The notes under the pieces: model-generated
Seen by the model: only the letters and a program-made list of their open reading frames with translations
Database searches by the model: none
What the model was told of the DNA's origin: nothing
Assembly: GCA_964343305.1 (NCBI GenBank)
Contig: CAYFJO010000391.1
Location: 1 to 10,420 of the forward strand
Direction: 5' to 3'
Source: CAYFJO01 sp964343305
Lineage (GTDB): Bacteria > Planctomycetota > Planctomycetia > Pirellulales > Pirellulaceae
Length of the DNA stretch: 10,420 bases
Made by a program: the position numbers and the translations under genes
Part shown: positions 1 to 6,212 of the stretch, piece after piece
Layout: each line of letters starts with the position of its first letter
Position numbering within the stretch: position 1 is the stretch's first letter

Positions 1-2249
1 TTGTTTTCAAAGTCCTTGGCCGTGATCTTCTTCCAGTCGGCATCCGCGATTTTCACCACGGCAAGTTCCATCCCAACCATTCCCAGCCCATAATCACTGC
101 CCGCGTCGATGCTGTTTTCTGTAAACCACTTCCAGGCTTCCGCTTGACTGGCTTTGCGCACCGAAGCAGGGATTTTCAAAATGCTGTCCGACTCGAAATC
201 AATTACACACGCCGCATCCGCCACGTCCCAATCGCCAATCCACGTTTCGATCGTGACGTCGATCGGATGTTCGTGATCGTGCTCCTCGTGCTCGTGTGCG
301 TGTTCGTCGTGCGCCGATCGATCGTCGCCTTCGTACGCCTCTCGCCAATGTTTGAGAAACTCGTCGAGTGGCTTGTCGCCGCCCCAATCGTTGAATGTAA
401 TGATCTTCCATTTACCGCCGTCCCGTTTCAGGACAGCGTAAAGCCTCAACGTGCCAATTTTTTCATCCGATTCAAACGGAACATGCTGGTTGGGAATGAG
501 GATCGCATAACGGCCATCGACGTGGACTGCATCGATCGCCCGCAACGGCTTCACGCTACCCAGTAGATTGCCTGCTTCTTTCGAAAAGTGCTTGGCAAAC
601 TCTGCCTCGTCTGGCCCGTCCGCGCGGAGACGAGTCACGTACTGAGATGCGGACTTGGTATCGCCTTTTTCGACGTGATCGAGGAACGCGACGTACGCCT
701 CACGAACTAACTCGACCGAACTCTTCTCTTCTTTGGCGCGTACAATTTCGAACGTTGCGACATTACTTTCGTATTCCTTGAGATGAATCTGCCGATCGTC
801 TATTTTGCGAATCACGTCAATGTCTTTGAGCAGGTACGAGACGCGGTACTTGCCAAGTTTCCAATCAGGGCCGTTGCGAAGATCACTCGTCAGGTCTAAC
901 GCTGGCAATGTCGCGTTGTTAAATGGAAAGAGCCCGTCGTCACACTTGTAGTCTCTTCCGTTGACTCGCACGTAGAACGCCCACCGCCCATCGTCATCAA
1001 TTGGACCACGGCTTTGATCGAGCTTCCACTCGGCCGAACCTGGCATCGAAATCTTGACGATGATCGGGTCACCTTCGTGGAAAGTCTTTGGTGCAGAAAG
1101 GACGGGTGGTGGCGGCTTGATTTTTTGTTCGCTCGCGTTGTCTGCATAGATCAGCGTGATGGGCAGCGCAACCGCCGCCACAACGAACAAGGCAAGCATC
1201 CAGACGACCCACGGATTGCGGGCATGCAGGCTGGGTGACCTCTGACCGGCAATGCGTCGAATTCGGGCCACCAACGAACCGCCGCCCGCGGACAAGGCGG
1301 GCTGTGGTATCGCGCCGCACAACTGATCAATCGCAACCAGAGCTTCGGCGTATTCTTCGTCGCCGCAAATGCTCAACGCCAAGTCGTCGCAACAGTTTTC
1401 ACGCTCGCGTCGCACTTGTCGCGAAATCCACCACACGGCCGGGTGATAAAACAACGACGTTTCGACAACCGTTTGCAGCAAATTGACGAAGTAGTCGTGT
1501 CGCCGGACGTGAGCCAGTTCGTGCGCGATTACGGCTTCAAGTTGCTCGCGCGAAAGTCCCGTGACGGCGGACGCAGGCAGCAAAATGAGCGGGCGAAAGT
1601 AACCAATGACCGCCGGCACTTGAACCAGCGCCGACTGCGCGATTTCGACACCGCGTTCTAGATTCATTCGCGCGGCCGTTGTCCGCAATAATGCTTCAAT
1701 CGTGTCGCCGGCGGCCGACAAGCCCACTCGACGCAAACGTCGCACGGTGTAAAGTCCAACAATCGGCCGCAGAGACAACAGCAATACACCGACTAGCCAA
1801 ACGACAACAACCGGCGGCAGAATCGGACGAATCGCAGCAACAACACTCTCTTGCCAATTAGGCTTCTCCGCGTCCGAAGCAACGGGTCCAAGGGATTTCG
1901 TGTTCTGGTTCACCAAATCGTGCGTTTGACGTTCAAGTGCAGCGTTCGTTTCAGGCTCAGGCAGCGATGGGATTGGCGTTTCCGCGGCGGTTGGCAGACG
2001 TTCTTGTGTGGCGATCGTGCCGTGCGCAACATGCGGCGAAGCATTGGGCAACGGCAACATCACAAACGTCGCGACCGGCAACGAAATCATCGCCAGCAGC
2101 GCAATACAACCGGCCAGATAGCGCGCATTGGCGGATCGTCGTTTCATCAACCGATTCATTGCCGCGAATAAAACGGCAATCAACGCGATTTGCCAAACCG
2201 AATGCAACAACATCCAGCCAATTCGTTCGACCATCGAGGAATCGATCAT
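1..2249 (-). CDS. BlaR1-like M56 family zinc metallopeptidase, 3' end outside window
   Basis: The frame is open from the ATG at 2249-2247 to base 1 without a stop (749 codons), so the C-terminus is missing. A GGAG ribosome site lies about 8 bases upstream of the ATG. Hydrophobic segments lie near residues 10-28, 36-55, 143-162 and 345-367. The zinc site HELAH is at residues 243-247, followed by VRRHDYFVNLL, then HPAVWWISRQVRRERENCCD near 265-286; this is the M56 signature. In BlaR1 and MecR1 a membrane metallopeptidase of this kind is activated by an outside signal and leads to cleavage of the BlaI or MecI repressor. The repressor gene lies just upstream here, which fits. The part after residue 367 (over 380 residues, presumably periplasmic) shows none of the penicillin-binding SxxK/KTG wording I would expect of BlaR1. 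It contains a segment resembling an NTF2-like fold (about residues 520-640, ending GGKWKIITFND) and a His-rich stretch at 647-661. The inducing signal is therefore unknown. Confidence 0.92.
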   Translation of the reverse strand, partial: MIDSSMVERIGWMLLHSVWQIALIAVLFAAMNRLMKRRSANARYLAGCIALLAMISLPVATFVMLPLPNASPHVAHGTIATQERLPTAAETPIPSLPEPETNAALERQTHDLVNQNTKSLGPVASDAEKPNWQESVVAAIRPILPPVVVVWLVGVLLLSLRPIVGLYTVRRLRRVGLSAAGDTIEALLRTTAARMNLERGVEIAQSALVQVPAVIGYFRPLILLPASAVTGLSREQLEAVIAHELAHVRRHDYFVNLLQTVVETSLFYHPAVWWISRQVRRERENCCDDLALSICGDEEYAEALVAIDQLCGAIPQPALSAGGGSLVARIRRIAGQRSPSLHARNPWVVWMLALFVVAAVALPITLIYADNASEQKIKPPPPVLSAPKTFHEGDPIIVKISMPGSAEWKLDQSRGPIDDDGRWAFYVRVNGRDYKCDDGLFPFNNATLPALDLTSDLRNGPDWKLGKYRVSYLLKDIDVIRKIDDRQIHLKEYESNVATFEIVRAKEEKSSVELVREAYVAFLDHVEKGDTKSASQYVTRLRADGPDEAEFAKHFSKEAGNLLGSVKPLRAIDAVHVDGRYAILIPNQHVPFESDEKIGTLRLYAVLKRDGGKWKIITFNDWGGDKPLDEFLKHWREAYEGDDRSAHDEHAHEHEEHDHEHPIDVTIETWIGDWDVADAACVIDFESDSILKIPASVRKASQAEAWKWFTENSIDAGSDYGLGMVGMELAVVKIADADWKKITAKDFEN

Positions 2250-2282
2250 TTTCGTTCTCCGCCGGTGAGCACTCGCATTGTC

Positions 2283-2357
2283 TAACGGCAAGCCGAAGGC
2301 GACGACGCTGCCATCACCGACGCCTTTGGCTTACCGTTAAACGAGCGCAGCGTCATC
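2283..2357 (-). repeat. Intergenic inverted repeat with possible pseudoknot between blaI-like and blaR1-like genes
   Basis: Arms 2283-2301 and 2321-2339 are complementary over 19 bp with two mismatches (TAACGGCAAGCCGAAGGCG against CGCCTTTGGCTTACCGTTA). The loop bases 2302-2310 are also complementary to 2348-2356 outside the hairpin, with one G.U pair in the minus-strand RNA. In the operon mRNA this could form an H-type pseudoknot just after the repressor stop codon and before the peptidase ribosome site. It could alternatively be a dispersed REP-like palindrome; one window cannot show copy number. Confidence 0.6.
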
Positions 2358-2359
2358 GA

Positions 2360-2749
2360 TCACGATTTTCGTTTCTTCAATTCTTCCAACAACTCCCGAA
2401 TCTCGTCCAAGTCATCCGCCGAAGTCTTTGTGGACGAGAGCACTTGCAGCACAAGGCTCTTCGCCGATCCGTCGTAAACTTTTTGAATCATTTCGTCGAG
2501 CATCCGCCGCTGCGTTTTCTTCTGCGTGGCTAATGCCCGATAAACTTGCGGCCGCACCGATTCGTCGCGCGTGACCAAACCTTTTTCCAACATCACGAGC
2601 AGCATTTTCACCGTCGTGGCATATTGCGTTTCTTTCGCCTCGCACAACCGATTATGAATTTCCCGCACGGTACTTGGCCCCTGATCCCAGAGCACCTTAA
2701 GGATTTGAAGTTCAACCTCGGTGGGTTGCGAAGAGGTAGGTCTTGGCAT
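2360..2749 (-). CDS. BlaI/MecI/CopY-family transcriptional repressor
   Basis: The 129-residue protein matches the family in length and wording. Residues 9-75 form the winged helix (EVELQILKVLWDQGPSTVREI, then YATTVKMLLVMLEKGLVTRDE and the wing RPQVYRAL). Residues 78-127 form the helical dimerisation part, with GSAKSLVLQVLSS where the family usually carries its cleavage region. Family members bind palindromic operators as dimers and are inactivated by proteolysis triggered by an M56 partner such as the one encoded downstream, 110 bp away. The ATG at 2749 is preceded by GGAG at 2759-2756. Three operator-like palindromes and a promoter lie directly upstream, pointing to autorepression of the two-gene operon. 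Targets outside the operon cannot be seen here. I leave the symbol blank because the regulated function is unlikely to be a beta-lactamase. Confidence 0.95.
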   Translation of the reverse strand: MPRPTSSQPTEVELQILKVLWDQGPSTVREIHNRLCEAKETQYATTVKMLLVMLEKGLVTRDESVRPQVYRALATQKKTQRRMLDEMIQKVYDGSAKSLVLQVLSSTKTSADDLDEIRELLEELKKRKS

Positions 2750-2770
2750 GGCTTGCTCCGCGACTAACTT

Positions 2771-2788
2771 TAGAGAATCGTTTCTCTA
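2771..2788. promoter_or_regulatory. Operator A (proximal) for the BlaI-like repressor
   Basis: TAGAGAATCGTTTCTCTA is a palindrome with 7-base half-sites (TAGAGAA / TTCTCTA) around four central bases. It lies between the -10 element and the repressor start codon, where bound protein would block the transcribing polymerase. The assignment to the adjacent BlaI-type repressor is inferred from position and from the two further copies. Confidence 0.75.
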
Positions 2789-2796
2789 TTCGGCTG

Positions 2797-2824
2797 ATTG
2801 TAGTGAAGGAATTCTCTAAATCAA
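2797..2824 (-). promoter_or_regulatory. Sigma70-like promoter of the repressor-peptidase operon
   Basis: Read on the minus strand, a -35-like TTGATT (2824-2819) and a -10-like TACAAT (2802-2797) are separated by 16 bases. Operator B occupies exactly this spacer. The start of transcription would fall near 2790, about 40 bases before the repressor ATG. This is a sequence-based prediction. Confidence 0.6.
2801..2818. promoter_or_regulatory. Operator B (within the promoter spacer)
   Basis: TAGTGAAGGAATTCTCTA is an imperfect palindrome with half-sites TAGTGAA / TTCTCTA, matching operator A in half-site and central spacing. It starts exactly 30 bp from operator A. Its position between the -35 and -10 elements is the usual one for direct repression. 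Confidence 0.75.
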
Positions 2825-2830
2825 TACCGT

Positions 2831-2848
2831 TAGTGAAGAAATTCTCTA
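2831..2848. promoter_or_regulatory. Operator C (distal)
   Basis: TAGTGAAGAAATTCTCTA differs from operator B by one base and starts exactly 30 bp from it. It lies upstream of the -35 element. The three copies together give a consensus TAG(A/T)GAA-N4-TTCTCTA. Confidence 0.75.
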
Positions 2849-3037
2849 AATAGAAGTTTTGGGAACGCCAGTCCGCTGATCAAATCCGTCCGGCACAGCG
2901 CCAAACCGCACGAAGAGATCACCAAAAGAGGCAGATATAATCTCCTTTCCACCGCAACTCGCCTGGAAAAAGGACTTTCTAGGGTGATGGAGTCTTGAAA
3001 CGGCTCCGCTCAGTCCTCATTGGCGTCGGGTGAAACA

Positions 3038-3198
3038 TCGTTCGCGCCATTTTGAGACAGAGGAGTCTCCGCCAGCACGAATGGTGAGACGCATGTTGGG
3101 ATACTTCCGCACCAGAGGCTTTAGTTCGTCCTTCAGCGCTTCGGCTTCGAGAATCTGATTCTTCATCTCGTTTTGCAAAGTAGTAGTTGGAAGAAACC
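3038..3198 (-). pseudogene. Possible remnant of an unidentified coding sequence
   Basis: The 2850-3317 gap has no intact gene, but one minus-strand frame here reads like real protein: LQNEMKNQILEAEALKDELK, then PLVRKYPNMRLTIRAGGDSS. It has an in-frame TAG upstream near 3206, no good start, and stops soon after the recognisable part. The wording faintly recalls the periplasmic part of ExbD/TolR-type proteins, but this is only an impression. A 131-codon frame overlapping in another phase (2979-3374) reads as low-complexity Ser/Arg text and is not taken as a gene. Confidence 0.3.
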
Positions 3199-3205
3199 GA
3201 AGGCG

Positions 3206-3267
3206 ATTCTACTTCGTCCGTCATTTGAGATGATCGTATTTTGGCATGGCCGCGAACGAAGTAGAAT
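3206..3267. repeat. 12-bp perfect inverted repeat
   Basis: ATTCTACTTCGT at 3206-3217 is exactly complementary to ACGAAGTAGAAT at 3256-3267, with 38 bases between. It lies about 50 bp upstream of the secreted HEAT-like gene and at the edge of the possible pseudogene. It may be a regulatory site or the scar of a small insertion; no T-tract follows, so a terminator is unlikely. Confidence 0.5.
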
Positions 3268-3317
3268 GGTCGTGATCTGTAACGAGCGTTAAGTTTTGCC
3301 AAATCTGGAGTCGCGCG

Positions 3318-4481
3318 ATGAAGCTTATTGTCTTGCGACGATGTGCTTTGGCGGTGTTTATGGCACTGAGTCATTTCATCACCGCAAATGGCGTCGTAGC
3401 CGATCTTCCGTCAGGTCGAGTTGCTTATCTCAATGGATTTGAAGACCGCGTCGGTGAAGAGTGGTCGAAAACTGATGTCAGCACCACCCCTATCGGCGAG
3501 CGCAAGTTCTTGGGCAATTTCGGCCCGGAGAAGGTGAGCTTTTCCTTAACCGAATTGCCGAAGCATCGTTTCGTGCGCGTGGAGTTCGATCTGTTTCTGA
3601 TCCAATCTTGGGATGGCAGCAGTCGCAACTGGGGACCGGATATTTGGGAGATGTCAGTTGAGAGTGGTCCTCGGCTCATCCACGCGACATTCACGAACTG
3701 TGGTTACTACCGTGACAACAACGTCCAGTCGTTTCCTGATGACCATCAATCGACAACACATAAGGGTTGGACCGGCGCGAGCGAGAAACAATCGCTTGGC
3801 TATAAATGGTTTCTCACACACAATAACGGCAAGGGCTACGTGACCGATGGCGTCTATAAGATCAACGTGATCTTTCCACACAACGAAGCGTCGCTGAAAC
3901 TCAACTTTAAGTCACATTGCGAGGATACGAAGGAAGATCAATCGTGGGGCTTGGACAATGTGAAGGTCGAAACAATCGCTTCTGCAGCGCGTCTTACCGA
4001 CGAAGCGATGAATCAATGTTGGACGTCGCTCGCTGGAGAAGATCCGGTCACCGCCTTTAAGTCGATCTGGCAAATGGTCGCCAGCGGCGAGCAGGCTGTT
4101 TCCTTTCTGGAACGAAAATTGAGAATTCCACCAGTAAAGAACTTCAAAGAGTTAAAGACGCTTTTGAGTAAACTTGATGACGACGCTTTTCAAACGCGTG
4201 AACGCGCGACCAAGCAGCTCATTCAGCTTGGTCGGGGAATCGAACCCATTCTTCGCAAGGCGCTTGAAGATGCAACGTCGAACGAGGTACGCTTCAGGCT
4301 CAACGCCATTTTGAAGCAATTCAAGACGGAGTCGACCAATCCGGCTGAAGTACTCCGTCATCAGCGTGCGGCGCGAGTGTTGGAAGTGATTGGGTCTGAG
4401 AAAGCTCGTGAGTTAAAAACGCTGATCAAATCAACAATAGTTGCGCCTGACCCACCGGACGAAATTACACGGTCCTCATGA
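3318..4481 (+). CDS. Secreted protein with jelly-roll-like and HEAT-like domains
   Basis: The 387-residue product starts at an ATG preceded by GGAG seven bases upstream. Residues 1-29 form a signal peptide (two Arg, then LAVFMALSHFITANG). Residues 35-220 look like a beta-sandwich of the LamG/concanavalin kind: an opening YLNGFED, VRVEFDLFLIQSWDG, and a closing SWGLDNVKVE, the phrase that often ends such domains. Residues 225-375 are helical. KLDDDAFQTRERATKQLIQL with GIEPILRKALED and RFRLNAILKQF is wording common in planctomycete HEAT-like modules, followed by RAARVLEVIGSEKARELKTL. The protein probably acts outside the cytoplasm as a binding or scaffold protein; no catalytic motif is visible. 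A TPR protein gene follows 30 bp downstream, likely in the same transcript. The exact function is not recognised. Confidence 0.85.
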   Translation: MKLIVLRRCALAVFMALSHFITANGVVADLPSGRVAYLNGFEDRVGEEWSKTDVSTTPIGERKFLGNFGPEKVSFSLTELPKHRFVRVEFDLFLIQSWDGSSRNWGPDIWEMSVESGPRLIHATFTNCGYYRDNNVQSFPDDHQSTTHKGWTGASEKQSLGYKWFLTHNNGKGYVTDGVYKINVIFPHNEASLKLNFKSHCEDTKEDQSWGLDNVKVETIASAARLTDEAMNQCWTSLAGEDPVTAFKSIWQMVASGEQAVSFLERKLRIPPVKNFKELKTLLSKLDDDAFQTRERATKQLIQLGRGIEPILRKALEDATSNEVRFRLNAILKQFKTESTNPAEVLRHQRAARVLEVIGSEKARELKTLIKSTIVAPDPPDEITRSS

Positions 4482-4511
4482 CCAGTTCGGGCCGAACCAG
4501 GAGACGATTCG

Positions 4512-5435
4512 ATGCATCGACTAGTAACCATTCTTATTGTGCTCACGTTATGTGCGGCGGCACTTGCAGAGGACTTGGCCGTTGGTGAGCATGCCGTAGC
4601 GATTCGCACAACAAGAGTCGTTCGCGGCGAAAAGGAAGTTGCCAAGTTAAAATTTGGAACGATGACAAAAGTCCTTCGCATTGAGGGCGATCGCGTATAC
4701 GTCAATAGCGATCCCGCAGGTTGGGTGCGCGCCGCCGACGTTCGCACTCTCGACGAAGGTGAGAAGTACTTTGTCAAGCAACTTAATAAAGATCCTGAGC
4801 CACAGACCTGGCAAGCACTTGCGGATGTGCGTAAGAAGCGATGGAAGAATCTGCTGGACAGCCTTACGCCCGTTCGGGTTAGCGACAACAGTCCGCCACC
4901 GACAGTCGCACGTACGGAAGTCGCTGTAGCGCGAGGATACAAACACGTTCGGCGCGCGCGAGCGTTACTAGACGAGAAGAAATACGTCGAGGCACAGCGT
5001 GAAGTTGACCGAGCTTTGGCAGTGAATCCTAAGATGCACCGGGCTGTTTATTTGCGCGGCAAGATATGGGAAGCGCAGGGTGAAAGTGAAAAGGCGGTCA
5101 GCACCTACGCGGAATACATCATGCGCAACCCCAAAGACGACGATGGCTATCATGCACGAGCGTGGGTGTTGGCGACGTCAACGAACGACGAGATTCGTCA
5201 CGGTGAAAGAGCAATCAAAGACGCGCGGACAGCCGGTCGATTGTTCGAGTGGCAAGATAGCACGTTGCTCGATACGCTGGCCGCGGCATTCGCCGAGTCG
5301 GGAAAGTTCAAAGAGGCGGTCGCCTGGCAGGAACTTGCCGTTCGACTTGCGCCCTTTGAGTTGGAAGAAGGATACAAGGCTCGACTAAAACTCTATCGCG
5401 AAGGCAAGCCGTATCGTCATAGACTTGCTCAGTAA
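4512..5435 (+). CDS. Secreted SH3-like domain plus TPR repeat protein
   Basis: The 307-residue product has AGGAG eight bases before its ATG and a signal peptide ending near residue 19 (LTLCAAALA). Residues 20-80 read like a bacterial SH3-type domain (GEHAVAIRTTRVVRGEKEVA, then GDRVYVNSDPAGWVRAADV). After a linker, residues 140-285 hold TPR repeats: RARALLDEKKYVEAQREVDR, LRGKIWEAQGESEKAVSTYA, and DTLAAAFAESGKFKEAVAWQ. The ending RLKLYREGKPYR is a common closing phrase in planctomycete TPR proteins. It is likely a periplasmic adaptor. Tight spacing with both neighbours suggests a shared transcript; no enzymatic residues are evident. Confidence 0.87.
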   Translation: MHRLVTILIVLTLCAAALAEDLAVGEHAVAIRTTRVVRGEKEVAKLKFGTMTKVLRIEGDRVYVNSDPAGWVRAADVRTLDEGEKYFVKQLNKDPEPQTWQALADVRKKRWKNLLDSLTPVRVSDNSPPPTVARTEVAVARGYKHVRRARALLDEKKYVEAQREVDRALAVNPKMHRAVYLRGKIWEAQGESEKAVSTYAEYIMRNPKDDDGYHARAWVLATSTNDEIRHGERAIKDARTAGRLFEWQDSTLLDTLAAAFAESGKFKEAVAWQELAVRLAPFELEEGYKARLKLYREGKPYRHRLAQ

Positions 5436-5436
5436 C

Positions 5437-5715
5437 ATGAAAGAAACAGTTTTCACTTTCGAGTGTCGTTTGCTGGAAAGTGAATCGGCGAAGCAAATCG
5501 AGGAAGTCAAGCAACAGCTTTTGAAAGTCCAGGGAGTCGAGGACGTTGGTGAGGATGTACAGTCATCGAGTTTCGTGGATTTGAAAGTCCACGTGAAGTT
5601 CGACGACGCCCAGGCAGCGAAAGATCTCCATTGGAAGCTGACGAAAATGATTGATAAGGCCGAAGGGCTTGCCCTGATCGGAGTCTCGTCTGTGCTGACC
5701 GACATTTTTGACTGA
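5437..5715 (+). CDS. Small hypothetical protein (92 aa)
   Basis: The frame opens one base after the TAA of the TPR gene. I chose the ATG at 5437; a TTG at 5425 would add four residues (MLSN) and overlap the upstream gene. No convincing ribosome site is visible, so translation may be coupled to the gene before it. The protein has no signal peptide or membrane segment. It alternates strands and helices (TVFTFECRLL, KQIEEVKQQLLKVQGVEDV, VDLKVHVKF, AAKDLHWKLTKMIDK, LALIGVSSVLTDIFD), which would suit a small ferredoxin-like or ACT-like fold. That is only a guess from the pattern. No family is recognised. Confidence 0.65.
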   Translation: MKETVFTFECRLLESESAKQIEEVKQQLLKVQGVEDVGEDVQSSSFVDLKVHVKFDDAQAAKDLHWKLTKMIDKAEGLALIGVSSVLTDIFD

Positions 5716-5748
5716 CGATGAGTCGACGATTGCCAGAGTTTTACGATA

Positions 5749-6207
5749 TTGAAAAACTACCTTGAGCGATACCAAGCTGGCGATGAAGATACCGTGTGGT
5801 CGGAACTGGTCGCACTGGGCGAGCGGGTGCGCGACGATGATGTTGCGAATGACGCCTATTCGGTTGCCTGTGAAGCGATGCGGCGGACACTTAAAAACGT
5901 GACCACGCTTATTGAGCGGCTGCGTGAATTGGACTTCGAATTCCAATCGCCAACGCCTCGCTCCGAACCAGCCGCCGATGTTTTGGCTCAGATCGACGAA
6001 CTGCAAACGCTCGCTGGGCCGATTCCTATGACGATCAGAGCTTTTGGGGAAGTTGTCGGCTCAGTTGACTTGCGCGGGCACATTTCGAGTCCCCAGAAAC
6101 CGTCGCTGCTGACCGGAATTTTGTCGCGTCTTGCTGGACAGGCAAAACAGGCTGAAGTCGCGACTGTCGAATGGCCGTCGGTCTACGCGGACGCGATGTT
6201 TGTCTAG
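5749..6207 (+). CDS. Hypothetical protein of a planctomycete type, TTG start
   Basis: The frame runs 152 residues from a TTG; an in-frame TGA at 5719 rules out a longer version. The N-terminus (KNYLERYQAGDEDTVWSELV) and the middle (ACEAMRRTLKNVTTLIERLR, then GPIPMTIRAFGEVVGSVDLR) read as a proper cytosolic helical protein. From memory, similar phrases occur in planctomycete hypothetical proteins distantly like SMI1/KNR4, and those continue further after the EVVGSVDL phrase. The ending WPSVYADAMFV may therefore be a truncation. No signal peptide is present. The stop lies five bases from the end of the convergent porin gene. A 16-codon frame from the ATG at 5718 (MSRRLPEFYDIEKLP) overlaps the start in another phase. 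Confidence 0.7.
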   Translation: MKNYLERYQAGDEDTVWSELVALGERVRDDDVANDAYSVACEAMRRTLKNVTTLIERLRELDFEFQSPTPRSEPAADVLAQIDELQTLAGPIPMTIRAFGEVVGSVDLRGHISSPQKPSLLTGILSRLAGQAKQAEVATVEWPSVYADAMFV

Positions 6208-6212
6208 CCCGC

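Noticed and set aside
144..566. 140-codon plus-strand open frame
   Set aside because: It lies antisense to the well-supported M56 peptidase gene and has no protein-like motif.
1937..2533. 198-codon plus-strand open frame
   Set aside because: It is antisense to both the peptidase and repressor genes, and its wording is Arg/Ser-rich without motifs.
2979..3374. 131-codon minus-strand open frame as a gene
   Set aside because: It overlaps the start of the secreted HEAT-like gene, lacks a ribosome site, and the more protein-like reading lies in another phase.
4361..4942. 193-codon minus-strand open frame
   Set aside because: Shadow of the HEAT-like and SH3/TPR genes; Ser/Thr/Arg-rich text with no motif.
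5519..5591. TTTGAAAGTCCA repeated exactly 60 bp apart in the small gene
   Set aside because: Both copies encode the same Leu-Lys-Val phrase in frame; likely coincidence rather than a duplicated module.
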